Shown piece after piece: positions 26,133 to 39,200 of a DNA stretch of 64,000 nt. This DNA is from Cranoglanis bouderius. Lineage: Eukaryota; Chordata; Actinopteri; Siluriformes; Cranoglanididae. The notes beneath the pieces were generated by a model. It worked only from the letters and a program-made list of their open reading frames with translations, did not search any database and was not told where the DNA came from. The DNA lies in contig CM042564.1 of the NCBI GenBank assembly GCA_023630585.1, positions 17,934,742 through 17,998,741 on the forward strand, in the 5' to 3' direction. The position numbers and the translations under genes were made by a program. Numbering within the stretch: the stretch's first letter is position 1; the number at the start of each line of letters is the position of its first letter.

Positions 26133-27197
26133 ATCCGGCCATGAGAATGATTTCAATATGAAAAATTTTGGAAGACCTTTTGCACACAAAGAGTTTGGGA
26201 TACCGGTACAGGTGCATCTCAAAAAATATGAATATTGTGGAAAAGTTAATTTTTTTTCTTTCATATACTCTAGATTCATTACACATGAAGTGAAATATTT
26301 CAAGCCTTTTTTTGTTTTAATCTTGATGATTACGGCTTACAGCTCATGGAAATGAAATACTGGAAAAATCCAGTATCTCAAAAATATTAGAATAAAGAAT
26401 TTATAATACAGCAATGTCGAATGAGAAGACTCTAATCAGCTGATTAACTCAAAACACCTTTTCACTCAAAACACCGTCGCTCAGTGGCCCAAAGTCCTCT
26501 TTTCATATGAAAGTCAGTTTTGCATTTCATTTGGAAATCAAGGTCCCAGAGTCTGGAGGAAGAGTGGAGAGGCACAGAATCCAAGCTGCTTGAAGTCCAG
26601 TGTGAAGTTTCCAGTCAGTGATGATTTGGGGTGCCATGTCATCTGCTGGTGTTGGTCCACTGTGTTTTCTCAAGTCGAGAGTCGATGCAGCGTCTACCAG
26701 GAGATTTTAGGGCACTTCATGCGTCCATCTGCTGACAAGCTTTATGGAGATGCTGATTTCCTTTTCCAGCAGGACTTGGCACCTGCCCACAGTGCCAAAA
26801 CTACTAGTAACTGGTTATAGAGTATTGTCAAGAGGAAGATGAGAGACACCAGAGCCAACAATACAGACAAGCTGAAGGCCACTATCAAAGCAACCTGGGC
26901 TTCCAGAAGGTCTTTTCAGAAGGTCGAAATTTCTGTATTATAAATTGTTTATTCTAATATTGAGACACTGGATTTTTGATTTCCATGAGCTGTAAGCCGT
27001 AACCATCAAGATTAAAACAAACAAACAAAAAAGGCTTGAAATATTTCACTTTATGTGTAAAGAATATACAAAAGTTCCACTTTTTTTAATTAAAAACTTT
27101 TCCACAATATTCAAATTTTTTGAGGTGCACCTGTATATACGAAGACTGTTAATGCTACCAACGGTACAATATATATATATATATATATATCTCTTTG

Positions 27198-27241
<44 letters not shown>

Positions 27242-30200
27242 TTCACAGTTCCTCGCCATTATGCGCTCTTTCCACCATTGATTGCTTGCTAACATGGAGG
27301 CTTTCCTCTGACTCAGCTCCTGCACACTTTCCATTTATTGACGAAATAGATAGATACATGTTTGTGCATTTGGATTGGAATATTGGGCAAGTAGCTGTTT
27401 TATGACCAAATGAGCAATTATGTGGCTGTGAAAAGAGCATTGTTATTGAAGGGTTAAAAAGCACTGCGCTGAATTACTGCTTGGGCTCGACTTCTGTGAA
27501 CAGCAAATCCCGCCTTCTTTGATTTGGTTGGCCATCTCAAACATTTTGACATTGACGAGCGCTGTTAGACTGCTGCAGTGAGCCAGAGCCCACTAAATAG
27601 ATGAATCATTTTGAGTCATGTTGGCCATCATGTTGGTCGTCTGGGCCGACAGAATATGTAAATGTACTATCATTTGTTCTTTATATATTTATGTAGCATT
27701 GGGCTGGCCCACATTGTCCAGGAGCCCACCAGGAAAACTCCCGGTGCTCCAGATGGCCAGTCCGCCCCTGACACCGTATGATATGAAACTGACTCGAGAA
27801 CAGCAGTCATTGTAGGCACTAGAACATGCTAGTAAGCTAGCGTACCTGAGAAAAAATTTAAAGTATTCAGAAGACCTAGGGGTCAAGTTCCAAGTTTCAT
27901 GATTTATTTTCATGAATAAAAATGTTTCAAAAGCATAGGCTTTTGCTTCACAAACCTCACCCTGTGGCAACAAACAGGTAGTCTACTGTACATGTTAAGT
28001 AGTGACTCTGTAGTGACTAACACAGACCTAGCCTACCTTTTGAAGTCTGTAAGCTTCCTCCTCTTTGCCTCACTCATATCATTTACCTCTGAAACTTTGA
28101 GATCGGATCATCGGTAGGAAACAAACTTGCGACTTACAGTCTTGTATAGTGCAAAAAAACATAAATTAAATGAAAACCTCATGTACACTTCATGCCAAAG
28201 TGGCGGGAGCATAAACCATCACACTGATTGCCCTGGGAGTGAAGCTATTGAAGACCTCATTTATTATGTGCTACAAAGGCAATGCTTTTGAATCATTGCT
28301 TGAATTAGTAAGAACAAGAAAGGTGTAAAAAAATAATGTGTGTATGTATATATATATATATATAAAATCACCATCATCAAATTTTGCAAATACAGTATGC
28401 TGAAGTGTTTTAATACCTTTATAGATAATATCTTCGACTTGGACTCCACACTTTGATGGATTAACTGGTTGTTATGCTTCATGTAAATGAAGTGCACTAT
28501 GGGACAGTCTAGTCTGTAGACTGATGAATAGAACCACCTCTAGTGAATTAAATCATTCATTAAAGATAATAAGTCTTCTGCTAAGAGTTTAAGATTAATC
28601 TACACTAATATTGAAATCTGGGCTGCAGAACCAGCCTTTACCCTACCTTGTACATTGGGAGACAGATCTTTCCCAAGGTCCCCTGCCTACTCAGTGACAG
28701 AACCTGGAATGTTTGACTTCCTAGTCATTCTCAGTCGAGACGTAATCTGACATGGAGGCACGAATATGTCATTTGTTTATGCATGCGTGTTTCAGAAAGT
28801 ACTGCAGAACCACCATGTAATCAAAATCTTGAACTCCTCAGGCCAAAAAAAATCTGCTTGCTTGTGTTCAGCAGTGTCTCCAGCCACACCTCAAATTCAA
28901 CAAAGAAAACAGTATCACTGTGCCCAGAGGATAATCTCTCTGGACAGAACACATCATGTTCTTATTATGAAAGGTTCACTGTAACATTGACACAAGAGGT
29001 TGCAACAGTTCCAGTGCAGGGAGCTTTGTCAGTTTTATTGTGTAATTTTATGGAGAATATCATGAAGCAGTATTACTTACAAAACAACGCCTGGTTTTAT
29101 TTCGGTACAGTTTTTCTAAAATGAGCCATGTTTATGTTGGAGGATTGTGGAATGTTGAATGTAAGGAAGATCTTTGCAGTGCTTTATATCTGAGATCTAT
29201 CCTCTGTGGGCTTACATGACTGAATAAGAAAGAAGAGTTTGGCAGGATTGTCTGAGAAAAGTAGGCAAATGCGATATTTCCTTACATTATACAGGGTGTC
29301 CCAAAAGTCTCCATACATAGGGGACCATGTTTGCCAGCACCACGTCGGTTGTGCCTTCGTCAGTGGACGTCCACTTCTCTGTTGGTCTGCAACACTTCCA
29401 GTCTTTTTGAACTTGTCAATAAGTTTGGCAACAGTTTCATCTGTGATGTGCTTGCCATGTTCCATTGCAACCTTGTGACAGCTTCCTGGTCCTGCCATGA
29501 GAATGATTTCAGTATGTTCTTCTTTTGTCAAAGGCATTCTTAAAGGCTATCTGGGTGGGGGGGAAAAAAAAAAAAAAAAAAATAAATATAATATAGAGAG
29601 AGAGAGAAATATTTTTTTTCTCTATTTTCTGTATTGCTTTGGACTTGTCTCACTGAACTGATCTTGGTCTCGACCAAGAGTTTATAAAAATGATGTTTGT
29701 CTTGTCTTTTCTTTTTACATGCACAAAGTTTGACAAGAAGTAATTTCTTGTTCTAGAAAAAAAAAACTTAATCACTAGTATAATGCACAACTGAATCCAG
29801 CTAGTTGAAGTTGATCTTGGTTTGGCCTCGACCCTTTAAGGCTCAGCTAGGCCGGGGTCTAGGACTGGATAATGGTGGTCTTGACTACAGCCCTTCTTTA
29901 GTGTTTGATGATATACCTGGGCGCCCCTCTCAACTGTCACCTTTATGTGGGAAACGTTTTTTACAGCAGTCCCGTAAAATAAGTGCAAAAAAATATTGAG
30001 AAAATGGGTGCGAGCTTATGAGAGGAAAGCAAAGGGACCTTAAAAAACTGACAGATGGAAAAGATGAAGCTGCTGCTTCTTATTCTTATTATATATTACA
30101 CTTTTTATACATTACCAGTCAAAAGGACGCACTGGATTAAATACGTACTGACAGGTGACCAACATAAAGTCTGTTAGTAAGGTGTTGGGCCACCGTGAGC

Positions 30201-33200
30201 TGCGGAACAGCTTCAGTGTACCTTGATGTAGTTTCTGTCTCTGGAACTGAATAGATGAATTGTAATGAAGGGATGAACATGATTCTTCTAAGAGATATTC
30301 CCTCAGTTAGTGTTTTGATGATGGTGCTGGAGAGTGCTGTTGGAAACTTCGATTTTGGCGGGGGGTTTTTTTTTTGGTGTATTTGACAGATTTTTGTCTG
30401 AACCCACATTTGTCCCATTGACATAATCAGGAAACAGTCAAAAGAGACTAATGTAGCAGGGTTTGTGTGTACAGGCATTTTTTCATTGTTAGAAAGACTG
30501 CCTGCCCCTTGTAACATCCAGTGACTTAAATGCCTTAATTATGAGGATGAGGTCATGACCGGTCATGCTTTTTCCTCTTCTACTCTGCTGAATCAGTGCT
30601 GGAACTCTTCAGAAGAGGCACAAGTTCACTACTGTTCCCCTCCAACTTGGCAAGTTCTGCTTTGCTGGTTTTCTTATCATTAACATGATAATCGCGTTGA
30701 TCTGTGAGGAAGGCAAGATGCTGTGTTGGAAGATTTTAGTGCTGCAACTATTGATTTAAATGCCTTAATTATGAGGACGAGGTTCTCCTCTATCATGCGT
30801 TTTCCTTTTCTACTCTGCTGAATCAGTGCTGGAACTGTAGAGAAGAGGCACATGAGCCGAGTTGGCAAGTTCTTCTTTATGCTGCTAGTTGTGCTTTCTG
30901 ATGTGGGTGATCGTGTTAATGTGGAAGGAAAGCAAGTCGCATGTTGCCATCTGAATTGAGTGTAATCTTGGTGCAGTGATTTGGCTCAGTGGGTAAAAAA
31001 AAAAACAAAATTAATCTGTGAAGCATACACTGGTGTAATGATGGAAAACCAAATAATTATACTAGCCATTCTCAGAGCCCTCATTATAGCACCTTGATGT
31101 TTATTTCTGTGTTTTTAAATGCTTCTGTTTGTATGTAGAGTTATTCCTCTTTGTAGCCGTGTCTTACATTCTCTCTTTTTTTTTTTCTTTCTCTGTCAGA
31201 TTCCCCCAAATCTCCAGACGTGAAATCCAATACAGCCAAATGTGAGGAGGCAAAGACCCCTTCAAAGAAGGATGCTGAACGTCGGGCTGTCACTACAAGA
31301 CCAGACGGCATTGCAAAGTCAGCCGCAACACCTAGTCCCCAAAATAAAAAAGGTAAATGTCCATTCTTCATGGTTGTTGGAAGTTATGGTTGTATAGAGT
31401 CATATTCCATTAAATAGTTTGAATATTGTGAGTAAATGTGAGCGGCACAGTGCTGCAGCACATGTAGCACTGGCGCCTCACAGCTCTCAGGGTCCCTGGT
31501 TTAATCCTGAGCTTGGGATACGGTCTGTGTGGAGTATTGCATGTTCTCGCAGCATATTTTTGGGTTTCCTCCAGGTTCCCCAGTTTCCTCATGTCTGCAA
31601 TAAACATTCTGGTAGATGGATTAAGGATAAAGCAGAACATGAATGAATCAGTGAATGAATGGTTTATTGATTAAAGACCTGTTTAATCAGAAAGTATGAT
31701 AAGTCTAGACTTAGTTCACGTAGATCTGCTCTCCAGCCTGTCTCCTTCACAGACTGGTATTTCTTGTCATTCGTTTCCATTCAAAAGTCCAAAAAGAAAA
31801 GAAAGGAATTTTTAAGTAAACCAACAACACCTAACCAGAATGTTTTCTAGTAAGAGATGTATTTTGTACAAGAAAGTTTTCCATGCACTAGCTGCTGTAA
31901 GTGCAACCAGAACTAAGTTACACAGATATAATGCTCCATTAGTGTTGACACGTAATCCATTCACTGAGGTGGATGGTGAAGACTAAAGCTAATAGACCTA
32001 GCCTGGCACCAGCTAGCTCAGTCCCTAGGAAAGGACAAGCAGTGAAACTTGACTGGGCATCACATTTCATTATCCCGTGCCAGCCGGAAGGATTTCACTC
32101 AACCGTGTTCTTCTGCCATGTTTATACAGTAGCTTGATTTGTTCAGATCATGTTATTGATGAGTTTGGGTTTGAGAGGAGAAGCCACTTATTTAATGCAT
32201 TTTTCTTCTCACATGTCATTTTCTCTTGAAGTTCGTTGATTAAAACTAATAGCTTGAGCACCAGAGCCTAGATGAGTGGATTTGCATAAGTGGATTTCGT
32301 GACTATATCCAGGTTTCAGGATCAGCACCAATATGTTAGAATTTAACTTGAAGCAAAACTGTGGCCATCTAGCTTGTATTGTGTTATGACAAATTTTCAT
32401 GTGATGTTTTCCTAATTTAATCATTGCTGGATAGCAGACACTAGCAACACATGTCTACTGCAATATCTACAGGTGCATCTCAATAAATTAGAATGTCGTG
32501 GAAAAGTCCATTTATTTCAGTAATTCAACTCAAATTGTGAAACTCGTGTATTAAATAAATTCAATGCACACAGACTGAAGTAGTTTAAGTCTTTGGTTCT
32601 TTTAATTGTGATGATTTTGGCTCACGTTTAACAAAAACCCACCAATTCACTATCTCAACAAATTAGAATATGGTGACATGCCAATCAGCTAATCAACTCA
32701 AAACACCTGCAAAGGTTTCCTGAGCCTTCAAAATGGTCTCTCAGTTTGGTTCACTAGGTAAGCCACAAACATTCATTGCCAAAGAAGCTGGCTGTTCACA
32801 GAGTGCTGTATCCAAGCATGTTAACAGAAAGTTGAGTGGAAGGAAAAAGTGTGGAAGAAAAAGATGCACAACCAACCGAGAGAACCGCAGCCTTATGAGG
32901 ATTGTCAAGCAAAATCGATTCAAGAATTTGAGTGAACTTCACAAGGAATGGACTGAGGCTGGGGTCAAGGCATCAAGAGCCACCACACACAGACGTTCCA
33001 AGGAATTTGGCTACAGTTGTCGTATTCCTCTTGTTAAGCCACTACTGAACCACAGACAACGTCAGAGGCGTCTTACCTGGGCTAACGAGAAGAAGAACTG
33101 GACTGTTGCCCAGTGGTCCAAAGTCCTCTTTTCAGATGGGAGCAATTTTTGTATTTCATTTGGAAACCAAGGTCCTAGAGTCTGGAGGAAGGGTGGAGAA

Positions 33201-36200
33201 GCTCATAGCCCAAGTTGCTTGAAGTCCAGTGTTAAGTTTCCACAGTCTGTGATGATTTGGGGTGCAATGTCATCTGCTGGTGTTGGTCCATTGTGTTTTT
33301 TGAAAACCAAAGTCACTGCACCCGTTTACCAAGAAATTTTGGAGCACTTCATGCTTCCTTCTGCTGACCAGCTTTTTGAAGATGCTGATTTCATTTTCCA
33401 GCAGGATTTGGCACCTGCCCACACTGCTAAAAGCACCAAAAGTTGGTTAAATGACCATGGTGTTGGTGTGCTTGACTGGCCAGCAAACTCACCAGACCTG
33501 AACCCCATAGAGAATCTATGGGGTATTGTCAAGAGGAAAATGAGAAACAAGAGACCAAAAAATGCAGATGAGCTGAAGGCCACTGTCAAAGAAACCTGGG
33601 CTTCCATACCACCTCAGCAGTGCCACAAACTGATCACCTCCATGCCACGCCGAATTGAGGCAGCAATTAAAGCAAAAGGAGCCCCTACCAAGTACTGAGT
33701 ACATGTACAGTAAATGAACATACTTTCCAGAAGGCCAACAATTCACTAAAATGTTTTTTTTATTGGTCTTATGAAGTATTCTAATTTGTTGAGATAGTGA
33801 ATTGGTGGGTTTTTGTTAAATGTGAGCCAAAATCATCACAATTAAAAGAACCAAAGACTTAAACTACTTCAGTCTGTGTGCATTGAATTTATTTAATACA
33901 CGAGTTTCACAATTTGAGTTGAATTACTGAAATAAATGAACTTTTCCACGACATTCTAATTTATTGAGATGCACCTGTATATCTGGAATAAACTGTATTA
34001 TTGCAGCCAATTTTAAACTAACTTTAATATTTTCTAGGCTCAGCCTATTTCATGGATGAAATGTTATGCCAAAAATGCATATATAGTAAAACATTGAGTT
34101 TTTTTGTCTGAAAAGTGTCTCTTACGTAATATGCTGCTTTCTTTAATGACATACAAACATTTTTCTGTAACATTTAATCTTGTGCTAGAAAACTAATGTT
34201 TGGGAATCTAAAATATTTTTTTGTACCGTCATAAAATAAAAAATCTATAACAAAGTTTCTACTAAAAAAAAAAAAAAAGGGTGCGTAAAACTTTTGCACA
34301 GTACTGTACTTCTTTATTTAAAAATAAAATCGAATCAGGTTCATTAAGGTAACATTAATGTAGGAAGAGCAAATAAGATTAATAGCAGTACCTGTACAAA
34401 GCTGTGGCATTCATACAATGTATTATGGATTTGATCGAATGTTTTAGCAGAGGTAATAATTTTAGATTTCTTACAAATTGTAGCACTAGTGTACAGTGTA
34501 GTCTACTAGTGTATACTATAGTTATATAGTATAGTATACCCATACTAGTGTAGTCTAGTGATGATACATGTTTGTGAACACAGCTGAAGTGTCGTCATAC
34601 ACACTTTTAAATCGGTGACACAGTATATTATTTTCTGTATTACATGTAACAAATACATATTAAATATGATGTATGCATGCTATGAAAAATGCTATAAGTA
34701 GAACAAGTGTGCATGAGTGACCTTGAAGCTCCTGCAGGTGGCACCTGACAGTGTGCAGTGTGTCCTTATGGAGTGTCCGGTCAGCAGCAGAGAGAACACG
34801 CTGCTCTGCTCCTCTAATGCCAGTTTCACTCCTGCACACGCAGCCGGAGCTGGTTGCTATGGAGACGGTCTCCTTGCTGGTGCTAGGTGGCCTGGATATA
34901 CTGGTGTTAATGGATTAAATATTCCTTCTCCTTTTAAAGTGCTGCGCTCCTGCGTTGGCTGCCATTTCGTCTCGTAGTTTACATCCTGCAGATTTAACAG
35001 TCTGGTACTAATGGTATCGAACAGACGGCTCACGAAAGTACCTTATAATTATTCATAATCACATAATTGGCATCGCTTGCTGCGAGCGCTAATCTCTCTA
35101 ATGTAACACGTGCATATTTACCATGCAGAGAGAGCCCCTCTTTCACAGGTAATACACTCTGCCCACTAATAAACAAGATTATGCCAGTGTAAACCGGTAG
35201 ACTGGGAGTTCATTAAAGCTGCATTTACATGAGTGTCAAAAACACACTTCTTGACATAATGAGAGCAGTGAGAGAACAACGTGCTGACTGACAACACTCG
35301 TAAACCTTTTAATGGAATATACACAGACCATACCATGCGTCAGTCAATGCGTATTTCATCTGGAACTGATCTCTTCTCAGGCACACCTACATAAACCAGC
35401 AAGTATATTGATGTGTTTTCTGACAGATGCCAAAAACTCCCTGAGAAACATAGCCAAAGGGATTCATATGGTTCTGTAGCTGAGGAAGAGAGATGGAGGA
35501 GTTAGAACTGTCAGAACAAATTTCATTAAATATTTAAGATCCTGTGTACTACTTTTAACATAGCACACAAATGTTTTGGGAAATCAAGTTATATTTAAAT
35601 AATGGGGATGTTATGCTTGTTTTAAGCCTGTTCTATGCCCAAAAAACATAATCTCATGTCAATACTCTAGACCTGTTCCTAAGAACTTATGCTAATCATA
35701 AACATTGTCCTGTTCTCATTCGGGGATTCACAATTATTCACAATATTCTCACACTGACTATCCTTTCGACACACTTGGTACTGTTTGCGTTTACCCTTCT
35801 ATACCCGTATACTGTAACGATTTATAATCCCACTTTCCGGTGTCACCTAGAAGAGAATGGGATCCCACTTTTAGTCTTCCTGTCGTCTCGGGGAGTTTTT
35901 CTTTGCCACTGTTACCTCTGACTTGTTCATTAGGGATTAAAAGCTACATCCAGATTTCTTTAAAGCTGCTTTGTGACTAGGTTTATTGGTAAAAAAATAC
36001 TATATGCATAAAATTGAATTGAATTTCATTAGGGATGTAATTACAAATACTCTGCAATTCCGTTCTGTCGCAAAAGGTGAGTAAATAAAAACAAACCTAA
36101 AACACCTAAAGTTAATGAAAATTGATACTTTCATCACAGGAATTTTTTTTTTTTTGTCTTTCTTTCTCTTTCTGTGGTTTATATGATAAAACTGTGTTGC

Positions 36201-39200
36201 GCCAGTGGTGACGTGCATTCTATACGCTATAGTCTATATTGGGCAGTCTAAAATGATATACTAATTAATATTTAAACACATTTGAATAATAAATATTTCA
36301 AGTGATTTAAATTCAAAAGCAATTTTAAAGGATTTTGACTTCCCTACTGTGATACAGATTCCTCGGCTTCTCAGCATTTGCTGTTTTTGGGTCAGTCTGC
36401 TTCTTTTTCTGGCTCAGACTCAGTGACTCATCATGATGAACATAGTCTGCTCATCAACTCTTGCAGCTCATGGGACTCTTCAGCTTTTTGTGTGTTATAA
36501 ATAACAGCCAAAGTGGAGCACAGGGCACCAAGGCACCTGTCTGTAGTGTCTTCTGGTGTCTTGTGTTAATCATTTATTACAGTAAAAAGGGAATAAAGTT
36601 TAGTTTAGTTTAGTTTTATTTAAAGTTTGACATGACGGGATATTGCAGCACAAAACCCCGAAATGTGTCAAACATACAAATACTCCAAGACAATCATTAC
36701 TTAGTGTAAAACGAATAAAAGATAGCTGATATACAGGCATTAAAAAAAGAAAAGAAAAAGAAAATACTAAAATATATATATATATTTATGACTAACACAG
36801 ATTCAAAGAAAAGGCATCGTAATCAAAGACCTGTAAGTTATCCATACAACAGTTTTAAAGCACGGGGAATAAAGGAGTTCATGACGTTTAGTTTTGCTCC
36901 TGGGTACAACGAATGTCTTGTGCCGCTGAAGAGAATAAGTAGGTGTTGGAGCCACAGGCAGGAAACAATGCAACGGTGATGAATTGTCCTTGAGTATTTT
37001 AGTAAGAGTACGTATGGTGACTTCCTCTCACTCAAATTTGGGAGAGATGGAATGCCTATTATCTGACAGCATCGCTTTTGAATCCTCTTTAACTCCTCAG
37101 AGAGACCTTTAGGTAGACCACCCCATACTGGACTAGTAAAATTTTCTTTTTTGTTTGTCTTTTAAAAGTGACCCAATTTTATGTGAGTACACAGTCATGT
37201 AATACTGTGAAGCCCAAAGCTGTTCTATTCTTTCCTTTTCTGAAATTGAAAGAAAGAAAAGAAAAAAAAGTTTCTCCATGTGATGTCATCAGTCGGACAG
37301 GTATTTGACTCATCTCCTAAATACCTAACATTCACAGGCTTGATTAGCTGGAGGAGGTGTGTGGAGGAGGTGTGTGGAGGAGGTGTGTGGAGGAGGTGTG
37401 TAGAGGAGGTGTGTAGAGGAGGTGTGTAGAGGAGGTGTGTAGAGGAGGTGTGTGGAGGAGGTGTGTGGAGGAGGTGTGGAGGAGGTGTGTATGTGGGTCA
37501 ATTCCCAGTTGCATTAATCCCAATTCAGCCACATAAAGCCTAATCTAGCTGCTCCCTCTAGAACAAAAACAGACGAAAACAAGGCGATTAAGACAATGTG
37601 ATTGGTTATTATTGAATATTTCAGCCAAAGAAGAACTTATTTTCCTCTGACCTCAAATGTAATCAGTCAGTTAAGACATGTTTGGCATCCAGAATTTGCT
37701 CTTTAGTTTTGTGCTCGAGTTCTAAACTACCATATGGAATTTCATTTTGGGCAAACTACATCTTTAATGTTCTGCATCCTGTAACAACAATTATCATGAG
37801 AATAATAATTAAATCAGACAGTGTTTGGGCAGCTACAGGACTGATATTTAATTTAATGAACAGCTCCCTTGGAACTTAGGATGTGGGACACGTTTGTTCC
37901 TGTCCTCATGTAAGTTGCAGCCGCAATAAACAGTCGTTCCCTCACCAGCATCGAAAAAACAAAAAAAGGCAAAAACGTGAATTTTTTTTTTTTTTTTTTT
38001 TTAGCGGTGTCTGACTTTAAATCTCAATTTGGATATGTCAGAAGTTAGTTTTCTAGAACAGCACGGCTTTGACAGTAGTGTCGGCTGCAAGGCAAATCTT
38101 CGGTTTATATTGACGCACTCGAACTAATATGCTGTCGTTTCTATAGTAACAGCTAGTTCAGGCATATGTATGGCGGATGGTCTACATAATCTAAGCTTGA
38201 TGATAAATGGAGTATCATTTAATTGTTGATATGGAATTTTCTGTAAGGAGATATTTACAACATTTGTGGGCGGTGTCTCGGGTGTCGGTGCTTTATAAAA
38301 GTCAGTAAGGTTTCTGCCATGGGAGAGTCTTCAGGACAGACGACTTTGCGTTTTCCTGTTTTTCAGTCACATGAAAAGCTGTGTTAGTTGTCTTTTTAAC
38401 TTCATGAGAGAGAGGAAAAGAGAGGCTGGTGATGGAATGGCTGCTGTAACATGAGTAATAACAAGAGCTAGCTTGTTTCTCCGACGTTCCACAATAATTA
38501 TAAATGTATAAAAGTACAGTGTATGATGTGGTGTTCTTTAATTAATAGAAATAATTGTAATCAATGGCAAATTTCTGAGGTACTGTATAGGAGGAATAAA
38601 AACCTTTTGGGATTTGCTGTTCTAGGAAAATAATGAACTTCAGGATGGCATCACACCACTCCGTCATTGATTATTTTCCTATAACAGCATGCGCCCGTCG
38701 TGTTTTATTCCTTCCTTAGAGTGTGTTCGGCTCCTCTGTGGAAACGTGGTGTGAATGACGCAGCTCTGAGAGCGGAGCCCGTCACTGCTGCCAGCTCCTG
38801 TGCTGATTTTCAATGCTTTATAGCACTGCAGATGTGAGTCTGGACTCGTCTGCACAATACCTCCTCTCATCGCTCTCTCACTTCCTCTCTGTCTTGCTCT
38901 CTTTCCCTGTCTCTCACTCTGTCCTTCTCTAGATGCAGTGAAGCTGGAGGACAGGCAGAAACTGGCGAAGGAAAGGAGAGAAGAGAAGGCTAAATATCTT
39001 GGTAAGTGAACTGTGGTTTTCAAGAAGACGCTGCCTCCTGCTGGTTGTGCGAGAAGAGCCTGCAAAGTCATGCAACGTTTTAAAAAACCATGTTAATTAT
39101 TAGTTTTTTAAAACTAATCACTCACATTTAGCTGGTTTTACTCATTCAGCATGTCCAGTTTACCTCATGAAAGAGCCCACAACTGTCCTTTCTCAGTATA

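Larger units (their letters stand above)
8482..31199 (+). other. map7d1: map7d1 intron 1 (22.7 kb), repeat-rich
   Basis: Bounded by GTAAGT and a T-rich tract ending CAG. The interior holds Mermaid-like repeats, hAT-type MITEs, an interrupted Tc1 copy, a mariner fragment, minisatellites and microsatellites. No exon-like segment is recognisable. A pyrimidine-rich, apparently unique stretch at 25250-25560 is the best candidate for conserved non-coding sequence. Confidence 0.65.
31353..38932 (+). other. map7d1: map7d1 intron 2 (7.6 kb)
   Basis: Holds a Mermaid-related repeat, the intact Tc1 element, a Tc1-type MITE end, a LINE 3' end, a LINE reverse-transcriptase remnant, a 13-bp minisatellite and a dispersed repeat. 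A non-repetitive, GC-richer stretch with an X-box-like motif lies at 34700-34980. Confidence 0.65.

Noticed and set aside
27700..27775. Possible exon ('ggagcccaccaggaaaactcc...ccagtccgcccctgacac')
   Set aside because: I recall this as part of a common fish repeat, and it lacks splice context.
30116..30420. Minus-strand frame of 126 codons as a gene
   Set aside because: The sequence ('ggtgttgggccaccgtgagc...') resembles a dispersed fish repeat, and the frame has no recognisable domain.
32741..33746. Minus-strand frames opposite the Tc1 transposase
   Set aside because: Shadows of the intact + strand transposase.
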